Numbered from the stretch's first letter, positions 1 through 8,348 are shown. The stretch is 64,000 nt of DNA from Prevotellaceae bacterium HUN156 (GCA_900119285.1 FPIT01000009.1:124001-188000), one strand, 5' to 3'. Made by a program: numbers and translations. The notes: generated by a model not told the origin, from the sequence alone.

Positions 1-176
1 GTGCCTTTTTTGTCAACTCTACATTACAATTGTTTATACTATACCTATAGAAAGGTTATATTTTGTGTATTTATACACTACTAGTTCAAAAATGTCGCGA
101 CTATCCTTCTCTTAACAATTATCTTTTTATTACCTTTGCGTTCGCAAAAATTTAAATAACATAACCACTATACCCA

Positions 177-1682
177 ATGTTTAATAATTACAATGGATTT
201 CATCTCGTAGAGGCGTATCACACGATGCGTCACTTACGTAAGTACCATCCGTCAAATGCGGTTGTACGTGCTCTGAAGATTGCGCTGGTCGCTATCGTTA
301 CTTTGTTGCTGTGGAATATGCCTGCTGAATGGTTTGGCATTGATAACCTTACGGTCATCCAGCAGCGTGTTATTGCTATCTTCGCCTTTGCCACACTGAT
401 GTGGATACTCGAAGTAGTATCCTCGTGGGCTACTTCAATTGCGATTATAGTGTTAATGCTGCTTTTCTGTTCCGATAGTGGACTCAAACCCATGGTTGAT
501 CCCGAGGTTGTAGGCACTCTGCTTTCTCACAAAGGTGTGATGGCAAGTTTCGCAGACCCCGTTATCATGCTGTTCATCGGTGGTTTCGTTCTGGCTATTG
601 CAGCCACCAAGACAGGTCTTGATGCACAGTTGGCAAGAGTGCTGCTCCGTCCTTTCGGAACCCGTAGTGAGATGGTGCTGTTAGGTTTCCTGTTGGTTAC
701 GGGCTTGTTCTCAATGTTCGTATCTAACACTGCTACCGCAGCCATGATGCTCACCTTCCTCACCCCCGTCTTCCGCCAGTTGCCCCCAGAGGGTAAGGGA
801 CGTATGGCTTTGGCCATGTCTATCCCCATCGCTGCCAACCTCGGTGGTATCGGTACTCCTATCGGTACTCCTCCTAATAATATTGCCTTGAAGTATCTCA
901 ACGACCCCGAGGGTCTGAATATGAATCTCGGTTTTGGTCAGTGGATGATGTTCATGGTTCCCCTGGTAGCCATCCTGCTGTTCATCAGCTGGCGTCTGCT
1001 GCTCAAGTTCTTCCCCTTCACTCAGAAGCATATCGAGTTGAACATTGAGGGTAGCATGGAGAAGAGCACCCAGTCAACGATTGTTATTATTACCTTCATT
1101 GCCACTGTTCTACTCTGGCTGTCAGACCGTTTCACTGGTATCAACGCCAACACCGTGGCTATGCTTCCGTTCTGTGTCTTCGCTTTGACAGGTGTTATCA
1201 CCAAGCGCGACTTGGAGCAGATTAACTGGAGTGTTATCTGGATGGTAGCCGGTGGCTTTGCCCTTGGTTACGGCCTTAACGCCTCTGGTCTTGCCGACAA
1301 TGCCATCGAGAGCATTCCCTTTGGCGAGTTCTCACCTCTGCTTATCCTGTTGCTCGGTGGTGCTATCTGCTACCTGCTTAGTAACTTCATCAGTAACTCA
1401 GCAACAGCAGCCCTCTTGATGCCTATCCTGGCTGTAGTATGTAATGCTATGGGCGACAAGCTTGCTCCTATCGGTGGTACCTCTACCGTACTTATCGGTG
1501 TTGCCATTGCAGCCTCAAGTGCGATGATTCTCCCTATCTCTACGCCTCCTAACGCCCTTGCCTTCGCAACAGGCTATGTAAATCAAAAGGAAATGGCGAA
1601 GATGGGTATCATCATGGGTATCATCTCTATGGTACTGGGCTTCGGCCTTATCTACCTGATGGGTACACTTCACGTGATTTAA
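177..1682 (+). CDS. DASS-family sodium:anion (dicarboxylate/sulfate-type) symporter
   Basis: Inner-membrane transporter of the divalent anion:Na+ symporter (SLC13/DASS) family, expected to import dicarboxylates, sulfate or phosphate with sodium. The 501-residue protein has about a dozen hydrophobic segments and the two pseudo-symmetric family motifs: SNTATAAMM at about residues 183-191 followed by GGIGTPIGTPPN at 223-234, and ISNSATAALLMPI at about 413 followed by STPPNALAF near 460. A -7 box TACCTTTG at 131-138 precedes the start, so the ATG at 177 is preferred, although the conserved part begins near MRHLRK (225). It is monocistronic, with a terminator at 1713. Substrate cannot be told from sequence. 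Confidence 0.9.
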   Translation: MFNNYNGFHLVEAYHTMRHLRKYHPSNAVVRALKIALVAIVTLLLWNMPAEWFGIDNLTVIQQRVIAIFAFATLMWILEVVSSWATSIAIIVLMLLFCSDSGLKPMVDPEVVGTLLSHKGVMASFADPVIMLFIGGFVLAIAATKTGLDAQLARVLLRPFGTRSEMVLLGFLLVTGLFSMFVSNTATAAMMLTFLTPVFRQLPPEGKGRMALAMSIPIAANLGGIGTPIGTPPNNIALKYLNDPEGLNMNLGFGQWMMFMVPLVAILLFISWRLLLKFFPFTQKHIELNIEGSMEKSTQSTIVIITFIATVLLWLSDRFTGINANTVAMLPFCVFALTGVITKRDLEQINWSVIWMVAGGFALGYGLNASGLADNAIESIPFGEFSPLLILLLGGAICYLLSNFISNSATAALLMPILAVVCNAMGDKLAPIGGTSTVLIGVAIAASSAMILPISTPPNALAFATGYVNQKEMAKMGIIMGIISMVLGFGLIYLMGTLHVI

Positions 1683-1712
1683 TATCCTAAACAATAATAA
1701 AAACAATCCGTT

Positions 1713-1751
1713 CAAGAGGGTATGTCTTATGGCGTAGCCTCTTGTTTTTTT
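1713..1751 (+). terminator. Rho-independent terminator after the DASS transporter
   Basis: The 7-bp stem CAAGAGG/CCTCTTG (1713-1719 with 1738-1744) is followed by a run of seven T. It lies 31 bp past the transporter stop codon. Confidence 0.8.
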
Positions 1752-1872
1752 GTAAGGTAGTGTTTATATGTATGTGACGACTCATCTTATAGCTTTTTCC
1801 CCAAAAATAATTGTGGTAGCAGAGTGGTGGTAAAAATCAAAAAAGAATGTAAGAGAAAGAATCAAGAATAAA

Positions 1873-1900
1873 AGAAGCACCCATTACAGGTGCTTCTTTC
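1873..1900. terminator. Bidirectional terminator-like hairpin
   Basis: A perfect 9-bp stem AGAAGCACC/GGTGCTTCT has a 7-nt loop and T-rich flanks on both strands. On the minus strand it would end transcripts coming from the glmM side. The rest of 1752-1989 is AT-rich and shows no gene. Confidence 0.6.
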
Positions 1901-1989
1901 TCGAATATGTTGTTATCCTTTCCTCTCTTTATTCTATGCTTTCCTCGTTTCTCTCAATTTTTCATTCTATCTTTATCTAAAGGCTATTA

Positions 1990-2141
1990 TTACTGTTTTA
2001 CCACTGTCACATTGTAGCGATAGACCTTGCCATTAGCAAAGTTTATAATATCATCGGGATTTTTGTAATAGGTATCAGTACCAACTGTGCACAACTGGAA
2101 AGGTTGACTACTTGCACTACTGGCGTCTCATAAACTCTCAT
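1990..2141 (-). pseudogene. Frameshifted short peptide gene (remnant)
   Basis: On the minus strand an ATG at 2141 opens MRVYETPVVQVVNLSSC, which resembles the N-termini of short Bacteroidales peptides of the type M-x-x-Y-x-x-P-x-V. This frame stops after 33 codons. A second frame is open from 2127 to the stop at 1990 and ends ...DIINFANGKVYRYNVTVVKQ, which reads like a genuine protein end. The two frames join near 2080 through one frameshift, so this is probably a broken gene of about 50 residues. A sequencing error cannot be excluded. Function unknown. Confidence 0.4.
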
Positions 2142-2146
2142 TTTTT

Positions 2147-3595
2147 TCATAATGCTTGTGATGTTCTATAATTATGTGATATTAAGTTGTTATTTAATCC
2201 AAATTTATTAAGTACCAAGTCTTTCTGCATGTTGTAGAAGTAATGCATGAGCTCATTGCCCAGATGGTCAGCCTGCTCAATGGAGAGAGCCTCGCTATAG
2301 ACACGCACCACAGGCTCGGTGTTAGACTTGCGCAGATGAACCCAGCGGTCGGGAAAGTCTATCTTCAGTCCGTCGGTCTCACTGATATGGGCACTCTTGT
2401 CCTTTGAAAAGCGGTCTTTCACCTTCTTGAGAATAGCATCTACATCTGTGTCGGGGTTGAGGTCGATAGAGTTCTTGGCTATCTGATAGTCGGGGAAAGT
2501 GGCTCGCAACTGGCTGATAGTACACTGACGCTGAGCAAGACTGCTAAGGAATAGGGCAATGCCTACCAGAGCATCGCGACCATAGTGGCACTCAGGATAG
2601 ATGACGCCGCCATTGCCATCGCCACCGATAATAGCATCCACCTCTTTCATCTCGGCTGTAATATTGACCTCGCCAACAGCAGAGGCGAAATACTGACCAC
2701 CACGCTGCAGGGTGACATCACGCAGAGCTCGCGTGCTGCTAAGGTCGCTAACAGCATTGCCTGGGGTATGGCTGAGCACATAGTCGGCTATACTGACGAG
2801 GGTGTATTCTTCGCCAAACATCGTGCCGTCTTCGCAGATAAATGCTAAGCGGTCTACGTCGGAGTCAACAACAATGCCGAGGTCGAAATGTTCTTGCTTC
2901 ATGCGACCGATAATTCCCAGCAGATTGTTCTCTGTGGGCTCTGGCTTATGAGCAAAGGCGCCTGTGCACTCACCATTGAGTATCTCGAAGTCTACACCGA
3001 GAGCCTGAAACAATTGGGGAAGGATGATGCCACCAACGGAATTGATGGTATCTACACAGACACGGAAATGGCGCTTGCGAATGGCATCAACATCAACTAA
3101 CTTTAGATTTAAGACAGCATCGATGTGGCGCTGGTTGAAGGTTTCGTCGATAGTTAACTGGCCTAAGTGCTGGATATTGGCATAGCAGAAGTTTTCTGTC
3201 TCAGCAAGAGCCAACATCTCTTTACCATCATAGGGCGTCAGGAACTCGCCATTATGATTGAGTAGCTTCAGACCATTCCACTGGCTATGGTTGTGAGAGG
3301 CTGTAATGACAATACCGCCATCAGCACCAACCATGCGCACAGCAAGCTCGGTGGTTGGGGTGCTGGCATAGCCTATATCAATAACATCGTAGCCCAAGCC
3401 CATGAGCGTGCCAACAACAATGTTGCGCACCATCAGTCCCGACATACGACCATCGCGGCCTACCACCATTTTTCTGCCATGAACATATTGAGCAAAGGCA
3501 GAGGTGAGCCTGACGATGTCAAGGGGATTCAGCGTATCGCCAGGGCGCCCACCAATGGTGCCATAGATTCCTGAAATGGATTTGATAAGTGTCAT
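2147..3595 (-). CDS. glmM: Phosphoglucosamine mutase / phosphohexomutase (GlmM-like)
   Basis: Alpha-D-phosphohexomutase superfamily enzyme, probably converting glucosamine-6-phosphate to glucosamine-1-phosphate for UDP-GlcNAc, peptidoglycan and LPS synthesis in the cytoplasm. The phosphoserine loop TASHNHS is at residues 98-104 (Ser100), the Mg2+ loop DSDVDR at 244-249, the sugar-binding GGDGNGG near 325, and the phosphate-binding RKSNTEP near 427. At 482 residues it has a C-terminal tail of about 20 residues after the last family block, which is unusual but not disruptive. A phosphomannomutase/phosphoglucomutase role is the alternative; the N-terminal SISGIYGTIGG form is the one usually annotated GlmM in Bacteroidales. 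Confidence 0.85.
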   Translation of the reverse strand: MTLIKSISGIYGTIGGRPGDTLNPLDIVRLTSAFAQYVHGRKMVVGRDGRMSGLMVRNIVVGTLMGLGYDVIDIGYASTPTTELAVRMVGADGGIVITASHNHSQWNGLKLLNHNGEFLTPYDGKEMLALAETENFCYANIQHLGQLTIDETFNQRHIDAVLNLKLVDVDAIRKRHFRVCVDTINSVGGIILPQLFQALGVDFEILNGECTGAFAHKPEPTENNLLGIIGRMKQEHFDLGIVVDSDVDRLAFICEDGTMFGEEYTLVSIADYVLSHTPGNAVSDLSSTRALRDVTLQRGGQYFASAVGEVNITAEMKEVDAIIGGDGNGGVIYPECHYGRDALVGIALFLSSLAQRQCTISQLRATFPDYQIAKNSIDLNPDTDVDAILKKVKDRFSKDKSAHISETDGLKIDFPDRWVHLRKSNTEPVVRVYSEALSIEQADHLGNELMHYFYNMQKDLVLNKFGLNNNLISHNYRTSQAL

Positions 3596-3659
3596 ATGGT
3601 TTTATGTGTGTATTATTATATAGTGATATGGTTGCTTTATTTGTTTTTTGTGTGTGGAT

Positions 3660-4562
3660 TTATTCGTCTTCGTTGCTATTCTGATATTTTGTGCGATACT
3701 CCATAGGCGTCATTCCTGAATGCTCCTTGAAATACTTGCCGAAGAAGGAGGCGTTGGGGAACTTTAGGTCGTCGGCAATCTGCTGCATGGTCATGTCGGT
3801 GAATCGCAAGCGATTCTCGATAGCCTTGAGTGTGAAGAAATGCACCAATACGCTGGGGCGGCGATGCATGGTCTCCTGAATTAGCCTGGAAAGGTATTTA
3901 GGAGTAACATGGAGCATCTGGGCGAACTCGTCAACACGGCGAATGCGACCATCACTCTGCTCTACCAGTTGCATAAAGCGATCGGCAAGTTTCTTACCAT
4001 GCAGACCACTATCGCCAGAGTAGTGAGTAATAGCTTTCTCCCCACCTCTGCGCAGCACAGAGAGCACCTCCAAAAGGAAGGTACTTAAGATGGAGCGCAC
4101 AATATCGGGATAAAGCACAAGTGAACTATTGCGCATGTGGTGGCTGAGCTGTTGGAAATAAGAATTGAACAGGGCTACATCGGTATCGGATAGTGTCACC
4201 TTAGGGTTCTGCTTCAATGGTAACAAATCACTCAAACCACTTTTGGTGTACATGTTCATGTTCCACATGGCGCTACGCGAAAACCAAACTTGGCGACAAT
4301 TAAAATCGGGAGATGACATAAATTTCTCCACTACGGAGTGTGCCATGAAGAGAAATAGGTCATCCTTGCTGAGCTGTATGGTCCGACCGTCATACTCAAA
4401 CTGAGCAGCACCTTCGGTGCATATAATGACGATGCCATGATTCATGGGACGCATACTTCCTGCGGGCATTCCGTCAAAGTTGCTTATCAGCACGAGGTCA
4501 TCGCTGTCACCCATACGCAGAGTTCCAGTCCCCTTTCTTGGTTTAAAGTCTATTATCTCCAT
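3660..4562 (-). CDS. AraC-family transcriptional regulator
   Basis: The protein has 300 residues. An N-terminal cupin-like sensory half is followed by a C-terminal AraC/XylS double helix-turn-helix (about residues 200-295): VDEFAQMLHVTPKYLSRLI is the first HTH, and MQQIADDLKFPNASFFGKYF with GMTPMEYR forms the second HTH and family signature. The start at 4562 (MEIIDFKPRKG) is chosen because a -7 box (TACTTTTGC on the minus strand, about 4590-4598) lies just upstream; any longer reading frame would begin inside or before the promoter. It is divergent from the exported-protein gene at 4730, a possible target. Ligand unknown. Confidence 0.88.
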   Translation of the reverse strand: MEIIDFKPRKGTGTLRMGDSDDLVLISNFDGMPAGSMRPMNHGIVIICTEGAAQFEYDGRTIQLSKDDLFLFMAHSVVEKFMSSPDFNCRQVWFSRSAMWNMNMYTKSGLSDLLPLKQNPKVTLSDTDVALFNSYFQQLSHHMRNSSLVLYPDIVRSILSTFLLEVLSVLRRGGEKAITHYSGDSGLHGKKLADRFMQLVEQSDGRIRRVDEFAQMLHVTPKYLSRLIQETMHRRPSVLVHFFTLKAIENRLRFTDMTMQQIADDLKFPNASFFGKYFKEHSGMTPMEYRTKYQNSNEDE

Positions 4563-4729
4563 TATGTTCGATTTGTCTCTTTTTCGGGTGCAAAAGTATA
4601 TATAAAAAACGAAAAAATCATGTTCAATAAGTAACATTATATGTTCGACAAGTGTCATCATGTTTTTTATTTCCAAAACTTTATGTATCTTTGCAGTCAA
4701 TATTAAATAAGAAATCCATAATAAATATA

Positions 4730-5935
4730 ATGAAACCATTTATTTACCTATCTCTTGCAGCAATGCTGCTAACTGGAACAGCCTCTATGCAGGCACAAAA
4801 CAAGACCAAAGCCAAAACCCAAGCAAAGGCTAAGAGTCAGAAAACAAGCACTAAAGCGACCACAAAGTCGACAGCAAAGATACTATATGTGGAGCCAGAA
4901 GACCGTAACTATGCACAGAATCTGGGTGGCCACATGTTTTGGGACTATACAGCCAGAGAAGGTAATGCCTTGCTAACAGACTGGAAGATAAGCAAAGAGG
5001 ATTATAAAAAGATGGTAGAAAAGTACACTTTTAAGACTTTTGAGGAGGCCTATAAGAATCTGCCTGTGCTGCCCGATCCATCGCAAGTTGATACACGTGA
5101 AAAGATGACAGAATACTCAGCAGGCGAATTAAAGGCACGCGTTGAAGCCGTTGATAACTATGAGCCAGAACCTGAGTTGAAAACAGAAAGTGACAGATTT
5201 AATAAAATCATGATGGATAATGCCAAGAAGGCACGCAAAGGACAGCCTTTCGACACCCTCTTTGTAGACAAGAAGTGGCCACAATATAATAAGGTGTTGG
5301 ATAAAATGAAGGCTGCATGCACAAAGTTTTACGATTTAGATAGAGACATTGTACATTATAACGAGACGCCAGATCATGACAGAGGATGCTGGCTGCTCGA
5401 GAAGCAAGGTGGTGCGCCTCGTTTCTACTTTAACATCTATTCGCCACTGGTAAAGCAGATAATTAAAGAGTGGTTTGGCTCTGACGAGTGTAAGCGTGTG
5501 CAGGTCATAGAGGACGAATTGCGTGCACGTGTGGCCGCTGAAAATCCCAAGAAAACACCTGACTGGTTTGTGGAGGGTCGCAAGCGTGAGGCAGAGATTG
5601 TGGCTGAATACAACCGTAAGCTTTTACAGCGCTGGATGCAGAAATCGCCAGCATCGCTCTTGGCAGAATATAAAGCAGCTATGCTCAAGCTGATAGCATG
5701 GAACAAAGAGGTAGAGGCCATCCGTGGTAATGATCCTATAACAAAAGAATACATTTCTGCACGCTGGTCGGTAAGAGAAGGTATAAAATCGCTGTTCCAT
5801 GAATATCTTTACCTGATGGATCTCTCAGACATCCCACTTGTGCGCACACCAAAGACACAGGAAGGCGCCAAGAAGTTTAAGCTGGAAGATTCGCCCTGGA
5901 AGCTGTCATATCCTTATAATATAAGAAGAGAATAA
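4730..5935 (+). CDS. Exported protein of unknown function
   Basis: The family is not recognised. The 401-residue product begins with a signal peptide (MKPFIYLSLAAMLLTGTASMQAQ), then has a Lys/Thr/Ala-rich low-complexity linker (about residues 24-50) and a charged, largely alpha-helical body with many Lys and Glu. It has no internal membrane segment. The start at 4730 follows a -7 box TATCTTTG (4686-4693) at a normal leader distance, which rules out the longer frame opening at 4652. The next gene is 40 bp downstream on the same strand and may be co-transcribed. Periplasmic location is an inference from the signal peptide. Confidence 0.75.
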   Translation: MKPFIYLSLAAMLLTGTASMQAQNKTKAKTQAKAKSQKTSTKATTKSTAKILYVEPEDRNYAQNLGGHMFWDYTAREGNALLTDWKISKEDYKKMVEKYTFKTFEEAYKNLPVLPDPSQVDTREKMTEYSAGELKARVEAVDNYEPEPELKTESDRFNKIMMDNAKKARKGQPFDTLFVDKKWPQYNKVLDKMKAACTKFYDLDRDIVHYNETPDHDRGCWLLEKQGGAPRFYFNIYSPLVKQIIKEWFGSDECKRVQVIEDELRARVAAENPKKTPDWFVEGRKREAEIVAEYNRKLLQRWMQKSPASLLAEYKAAMLKLIAWNKEVEAIRGNDPITKEYISARWSVREGIKSLFHEYLYLMDLSDIPLVRTPKTQEGAKKFKLEDSPWKLSYPYNIRRE

Positions 5936-5975
5936 TCAACATAACTAATAATTCACAATTAACAATTTAAACTTT

Positions 5976-6566
5976 ATGAAAACAGTGTTCAATTACACAA
6001 GAATCATGTTCGTTGCCATGGCTGCCATGGCGGTATTTACTAGTTGCTCAAAAGACGAGGACGGCTATATCGCCGCAAGTCTGCGTAGCAGTGACTGGCA
6101 AGGCAAGATTACAGAATATTATCAGAATCGCTGGGGCGTTAATGGCTCAGAATATTCTACTGTAATGGGCTTTGAGTCGAAAGATTATCACTATACCAGC
6201 GGAAGAGGTTATGAGCTGGACTACAAGACCTCTTCACCCAAAAATGATTATGCATTCTGCACCTTTAAGTGGTTTATCGTAGACGGCGACATCACCATTA
6301 TCTATGACGACGATAAGTGGAATCCCATATATATCGTTGACTACCATTTGAGAGGCGACAGCTTCTATGGCTATATCTACAATGGTTCTGACCGTAGAAT
6401 TCAGTTCGACCTGGCGAAGACCACATTTACCGAATGGGAGTTCTACAGAAAGAATGGCTATCGCTATATGAACTCAGACTATTATTACGCTCCCAAACTG
6501 AATAATAAGGAAGGAATGAGCGTAGCCAAAGGTATCTTTGCAGAAATACTGAAGAACAAGGAATAA
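5976..6566 (+). CDS. Small lipoprotein of unknown function
   Basis: The 196-residue product has a lipoprotein signal ending in the lipobox FTSC (Cys at about residue 24), followed by acidic SKDEDG, which in Bacteroidales is compatible with surface export. The body is rich in aromatic residues and alternating strands (WQGKITEYYQ, FKWFIVDGDITIIYDDD), suggesting a beta-sandwich or lipocalin-like fold; that is inference only. It follows the exported protein at 4730 by 40 bp and is closed by a terminator, so the two probably form a two-gene transcript. Confidence 0.7.
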   Translation: MKTVFNYTRIMFVAMAAMAVFTSCSKDEDGYIAASLRSSDWQGKITEYYQNRWGVNGSEYSTVMGFESKDYHYTSGRGYELDYKTSSPKNDYAFCTFKWFIVDGDITIIYDDDKWNPIYIVDYHLRGDSFYGYIYNGSDRRIQFDLAKTTFTEWEFYRKNGYRYMNSDYYYAPKLNNKEGMSVAKGIFAEILKNKE

Positions 6567-6571
6567 AATCA

Positions 6572-6610
6572 CTGGGACTTGGTTTCGATAACTCAAGTCC
6601 CAGAATTTTC
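6572..6610 (+). terminator. Terminator after the lipoprotein gene
   Basis: The 9-bp perfect stem CTGGGACTT (6572-6580) / AAGTCCCAG (6595-6603) is followed by AATTTTCC and lies 5 bp past the stop codon. Confidence 0.65.
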
Positions 6611-6629
6611 CGGAATCTTGGGACATTTT

Positions 6630-6690
6630 GTCCGCAGGCTCCGGACACACTGTCCGCACACTCTGGACAACATGTCCGGAGCCTGCGGAC
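6630..6690. repeat. Long GC-rich palindrome with nested inner stem
   Basis: A perfect 17-bp inverted repeat (6630-6646 with 6674-6690, core GCAGGCTCCGGAC) encloses a second stem TGTCC/GGACA (6651-6655 with 6665-6669). The TGTCCG/CGGACA motif recurs several times between 6600 and 6690. It is far more GC-rich than its surroundings and has no T-tract. It could form a cruciform or an attenuating RNA structure; role unknown. Confidence 0.6.
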
Positions 6691-7216
6691 TCTTCTATAT
6701 TGGCTTATCTTGTGACTTCTGAAATAGTTTATGCGTAAAAACATGTAACCTTCTACCATGACTGCCCTCAAATGCCGATGTACAAAGGCTTTGAACCATG
6801 TTAATAGTTGAGGCAACTATTAACATACATCTACTTAACCACGAATGCGAAGCCACACTTTGGACCTTTAGGTCAAAGAATTAAACGAATTTATTACGAC
6901 CACAGATTGAACGGATTATACGGATTATTGCTGCATAGCAGCAATTTTTCTGTGATTTCTGTGATTTCTGTGTGCCATTAAATAATCCGTTTCATCCGTA
7001 AAATCCGTGTTCGAATAAATTTTCAAGTATAGTATATGTAGGTTAATAGTTAGCAAACTATTAACATGCCTCAAATGCCCTGTGTATCGTGATTTGCTGG
7101 GTGTTATGGTAGAAGGTTAATAGTTTTTGCGAAAACCTTTATAAGAATACGAGAAATACAGCTGACACAGCGCTGAATACAGCTAATTCTGCTTTGAAAT
7201 AGCTGTATTTGCACTC

Positions 7217-7343
7217 CAATAGTTATTGTTTAGCACTTCAATAGTTATTATATTGACCTTCAATAGTTATTATATTGACCTTCAATAGTTATTATATTGA
7301 CCTTCAATAGTTATTGTATTGGACCTCAATAGTTATTGTATTG
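7217..7343. repeat. 22-bp tandem repeat array (6 units)
   Basis: There are five complete 22-bp units and one partial unit, CAATAGTTATTATATTGACCTT with minor variation, starting at 7217, 7239, 7261, 7283, 7305 and 7327. Each unit has CAATA...TATTG arms. The equivalent place in the second element copy (63923-63983) has only three units, so copy number varies. Confidence 0.85.
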
Positions 7344-7393
7344 CGATGCAAAAGTGGCTCTTTCGTGAGCCTCAATCAGTTTGAAGCCTACAT
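7336..7393 (+). repeat. 58-bp direct repeat, left copy (flanks the TA module)
   Basis: This is identical over 58 bp to 8353-8410 (contains GTGGCTCTTTCGTGAGCC). The two copies bracket the toxin-antitoxin pair at 7665-8235, and the first part also resembles 63977-64000. Confidence 0.8.
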
Positions 7394-7400
7394 CCGATGA

Positions 7401-7461
7401 GTTTGACGGCATAATTCGATGCGAATTATGCGTGCAAACTCCTCGAATTATGCCGTCAAAC
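7401..7461. repeat. 19-bp perfect inverted repeat
   Basis: GTTTGACGGCATAATTCGA (7401-7419) is the exact reverse complement of 7443-7461. The half-site ATTATGCCGTCAAAC recurs at about 7520 and, with one change, at about 8442, each followed by TATTTGT. The interval 7462-7664 has no gene; a -7 box TAAATTTG (7630-7637) serves the antitoxin. Confidence 0.7.
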
Positions 7462-7664
7462 GAGAACAAAGTAATGCTTGCATTAGCTTTGTCGAGTGCA
7501 GGCATTATCGACCATGAGTCAATTATGCCGTCAAACTATTTGTGTTCTTTTACTGGTGCATAGAAACGATGTCTTCGTGAAACATCCACATCTTTTCTCC
7601 GAAAATCTTGCTTTAATACATTTTTATTCGTAAATTTGCAACGGATAAATAATATTGTTAGTAA

Positions 7665-7925
7665 ATGAATGCCGTATCAATGAATAATTTATGGAGTTAT
7701 CTCCAAGGACTCTCGCTGACAGCCAGCAATCGTAAGTGGCTGGCAGAAAAGCTTATAGAGCCTGTCAAGGAAAAGACTGCCACTCCCCCTGTATTACAGA
7801 CATGGGAAGAAGCAATGTCTGATTTAGACGAATCAGAGCGAGAGTTTGAACGTGGTGATGTAATTTCTGGTGACGATTTCAATGTTCAGTGCCAGGCTTT
7901 AATTGATAGCTTCGCAACTAAATAA
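7665..7925 (+). CDS. Antitoxin component of a type II toxin-antitoxin pair
   Basis: A small acidic 86-residue protein sits directly upstream of a ParE/RelE-type toxin gene. It has no clear DNA-binding fold. The C-terminal half is strongly acidic (MSDLDESEREFERGD), as expected for the toxin-wrapping tail of an antitoxin. A -7 box is at 7630-7637, and the start may be 7665 or the ATG at 7680 (MNNLWSYL). Its stop codon lies one base before the toxin ATG, indicating translational coupling. The role is inferred from gene order and partner rather than from a family motif. Confidence 0.65.
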   Translation: MNAVSMNNLWSYLQGLSLTASNRKWLAEKLIEPVKEKTATPPVLQTWEEAMSDLDESEREFERGDVISGDDFNVQCQALIDSFATK

Positions 7926-7926
7926 A

Positions 7927-8235
7927 ATGCAAGTAGAAGTCTCTAAAAGAGCTCAGCGTCAGTGGATACGCATCCTTGTCTATTACAATGAGATGGGAGG
8001 AGAAAGAGCTGCAGCCAATCTTCATCTAAAGTATTTGCAAAAGCAGAAGCGTCTATTAAAGTATCCTGAGAGTGGTTCACTAGAACCCTTACTGAGCGAC
8101 AAAAAAATACGTTATCGTTCCCTCATCATCAACGATTATTATAAATTGATTTATTACGTCAAGGGAGATATATTACGTATTGCTGCTTTTTGGGATATGC
8201 GTATGCATCCAGATAACTTGCGTAAAACAATATAA
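7927..8235 (+). CDS. ParE/RelE-superfamily toxin
   Basis: This basic protein of 102 residues has the ParE/RelE layout: an N-terminal helix (KRAQRQWIRILVYYNEMGGE), a second helix, then beta strands with LIINDYYKLIYYVKGDILRIAAFWDMRMHP. This matches the family pattern Y-R-x-L-I-x-x-x-Y-x-x-x-Y and the ending I-x-x-F-x-x-R-x-x-P. The start at 7927 is favoured over 7903 because it avoids overlap with the antitoxin and begins with the family-typical MQVEVSKRAQ. Whether it cleaves mRNA (RelE-like) or poisons gyrase (ParE-like) cannot be decided; the fold and length favour ParE. A terminator follows at 8271. Confidence 0.8.
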   Translation: MQVEVSKRAQRQWIRILVYYNEMGGERAAANLHLKYLQKQKRLLKYPESGSLEPLLSDKKIRYRSLIINDYYKLIYYVKGDILRIAAFWDMRMHPDNLRKTI

Positions 8236-8270
8236 TGAATCACTTCAAGGATGCCCCCTGAGCGAATATA

Positions 8271-8298
8271 AAAAGCGACGCACTTCTGCGCCGCTTTT
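8271..8298 (+). terminator. Terminator of the toxin-antitoxin operon
   Basis: The stem AAAAGCG-a-CGCA / TGCG-c-CGCTTTT has a 4-nt loop and lies 35 bp past the toxin stop. Confidence 0.7.
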
Positions 8299-8327
8299 AT
8301 GTTTGGTATGAATTAATCGGTTACAAC

Positions 8328-8348
8328 ACAGCGGGACTGTCCCGCTGT
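8328..8348. repeat. Short GC-rich hairpin
   Basis: The perfect stem CAGCGGGA/TCCCGCTG has a 3-nt loop. It immediately precedes the right 58-bp direct repeat and may mark the edge of the repeat block. Confidence 0.55.

Larger units (their letters stand above)
6722..7393. repeat. Dispersed long inverted-repeat element, copy 1
   Basis: This is a non-coding element shared with 63530-64000. Two arms of about 110 bp face each other as imperfect inverted repeats: AACCTTCTACCAT on the left near 6750 and ATGGTAGAAGGTT on the right near 7110. Each arm ends inside in a TTAATAGTT...AACTATTAA hairpin. The roughly 200-bp core (6836-7033) carries a TCCGT-rich palindromic segment and an 18-bp block (6890-6907) found inverted in copy 2. 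To the right follow 22-bp tandem repeats and a 58-bp block repeated at 8353. No transposase or convincing ORF lies inside. Confidence 0.75.

Noticed and set aside
7217..7343. Tandem repeats suggesting a CRISPR array
   Set aside because: The units are directly adjacent (22-bp tandem), with no unique spacers.
7381..7563. 60-codon frame in the repeat block
   Set aside because: It is made of repeat and inverted-repeat DNA; its sequence follows the palindromes rather than protein constraints.
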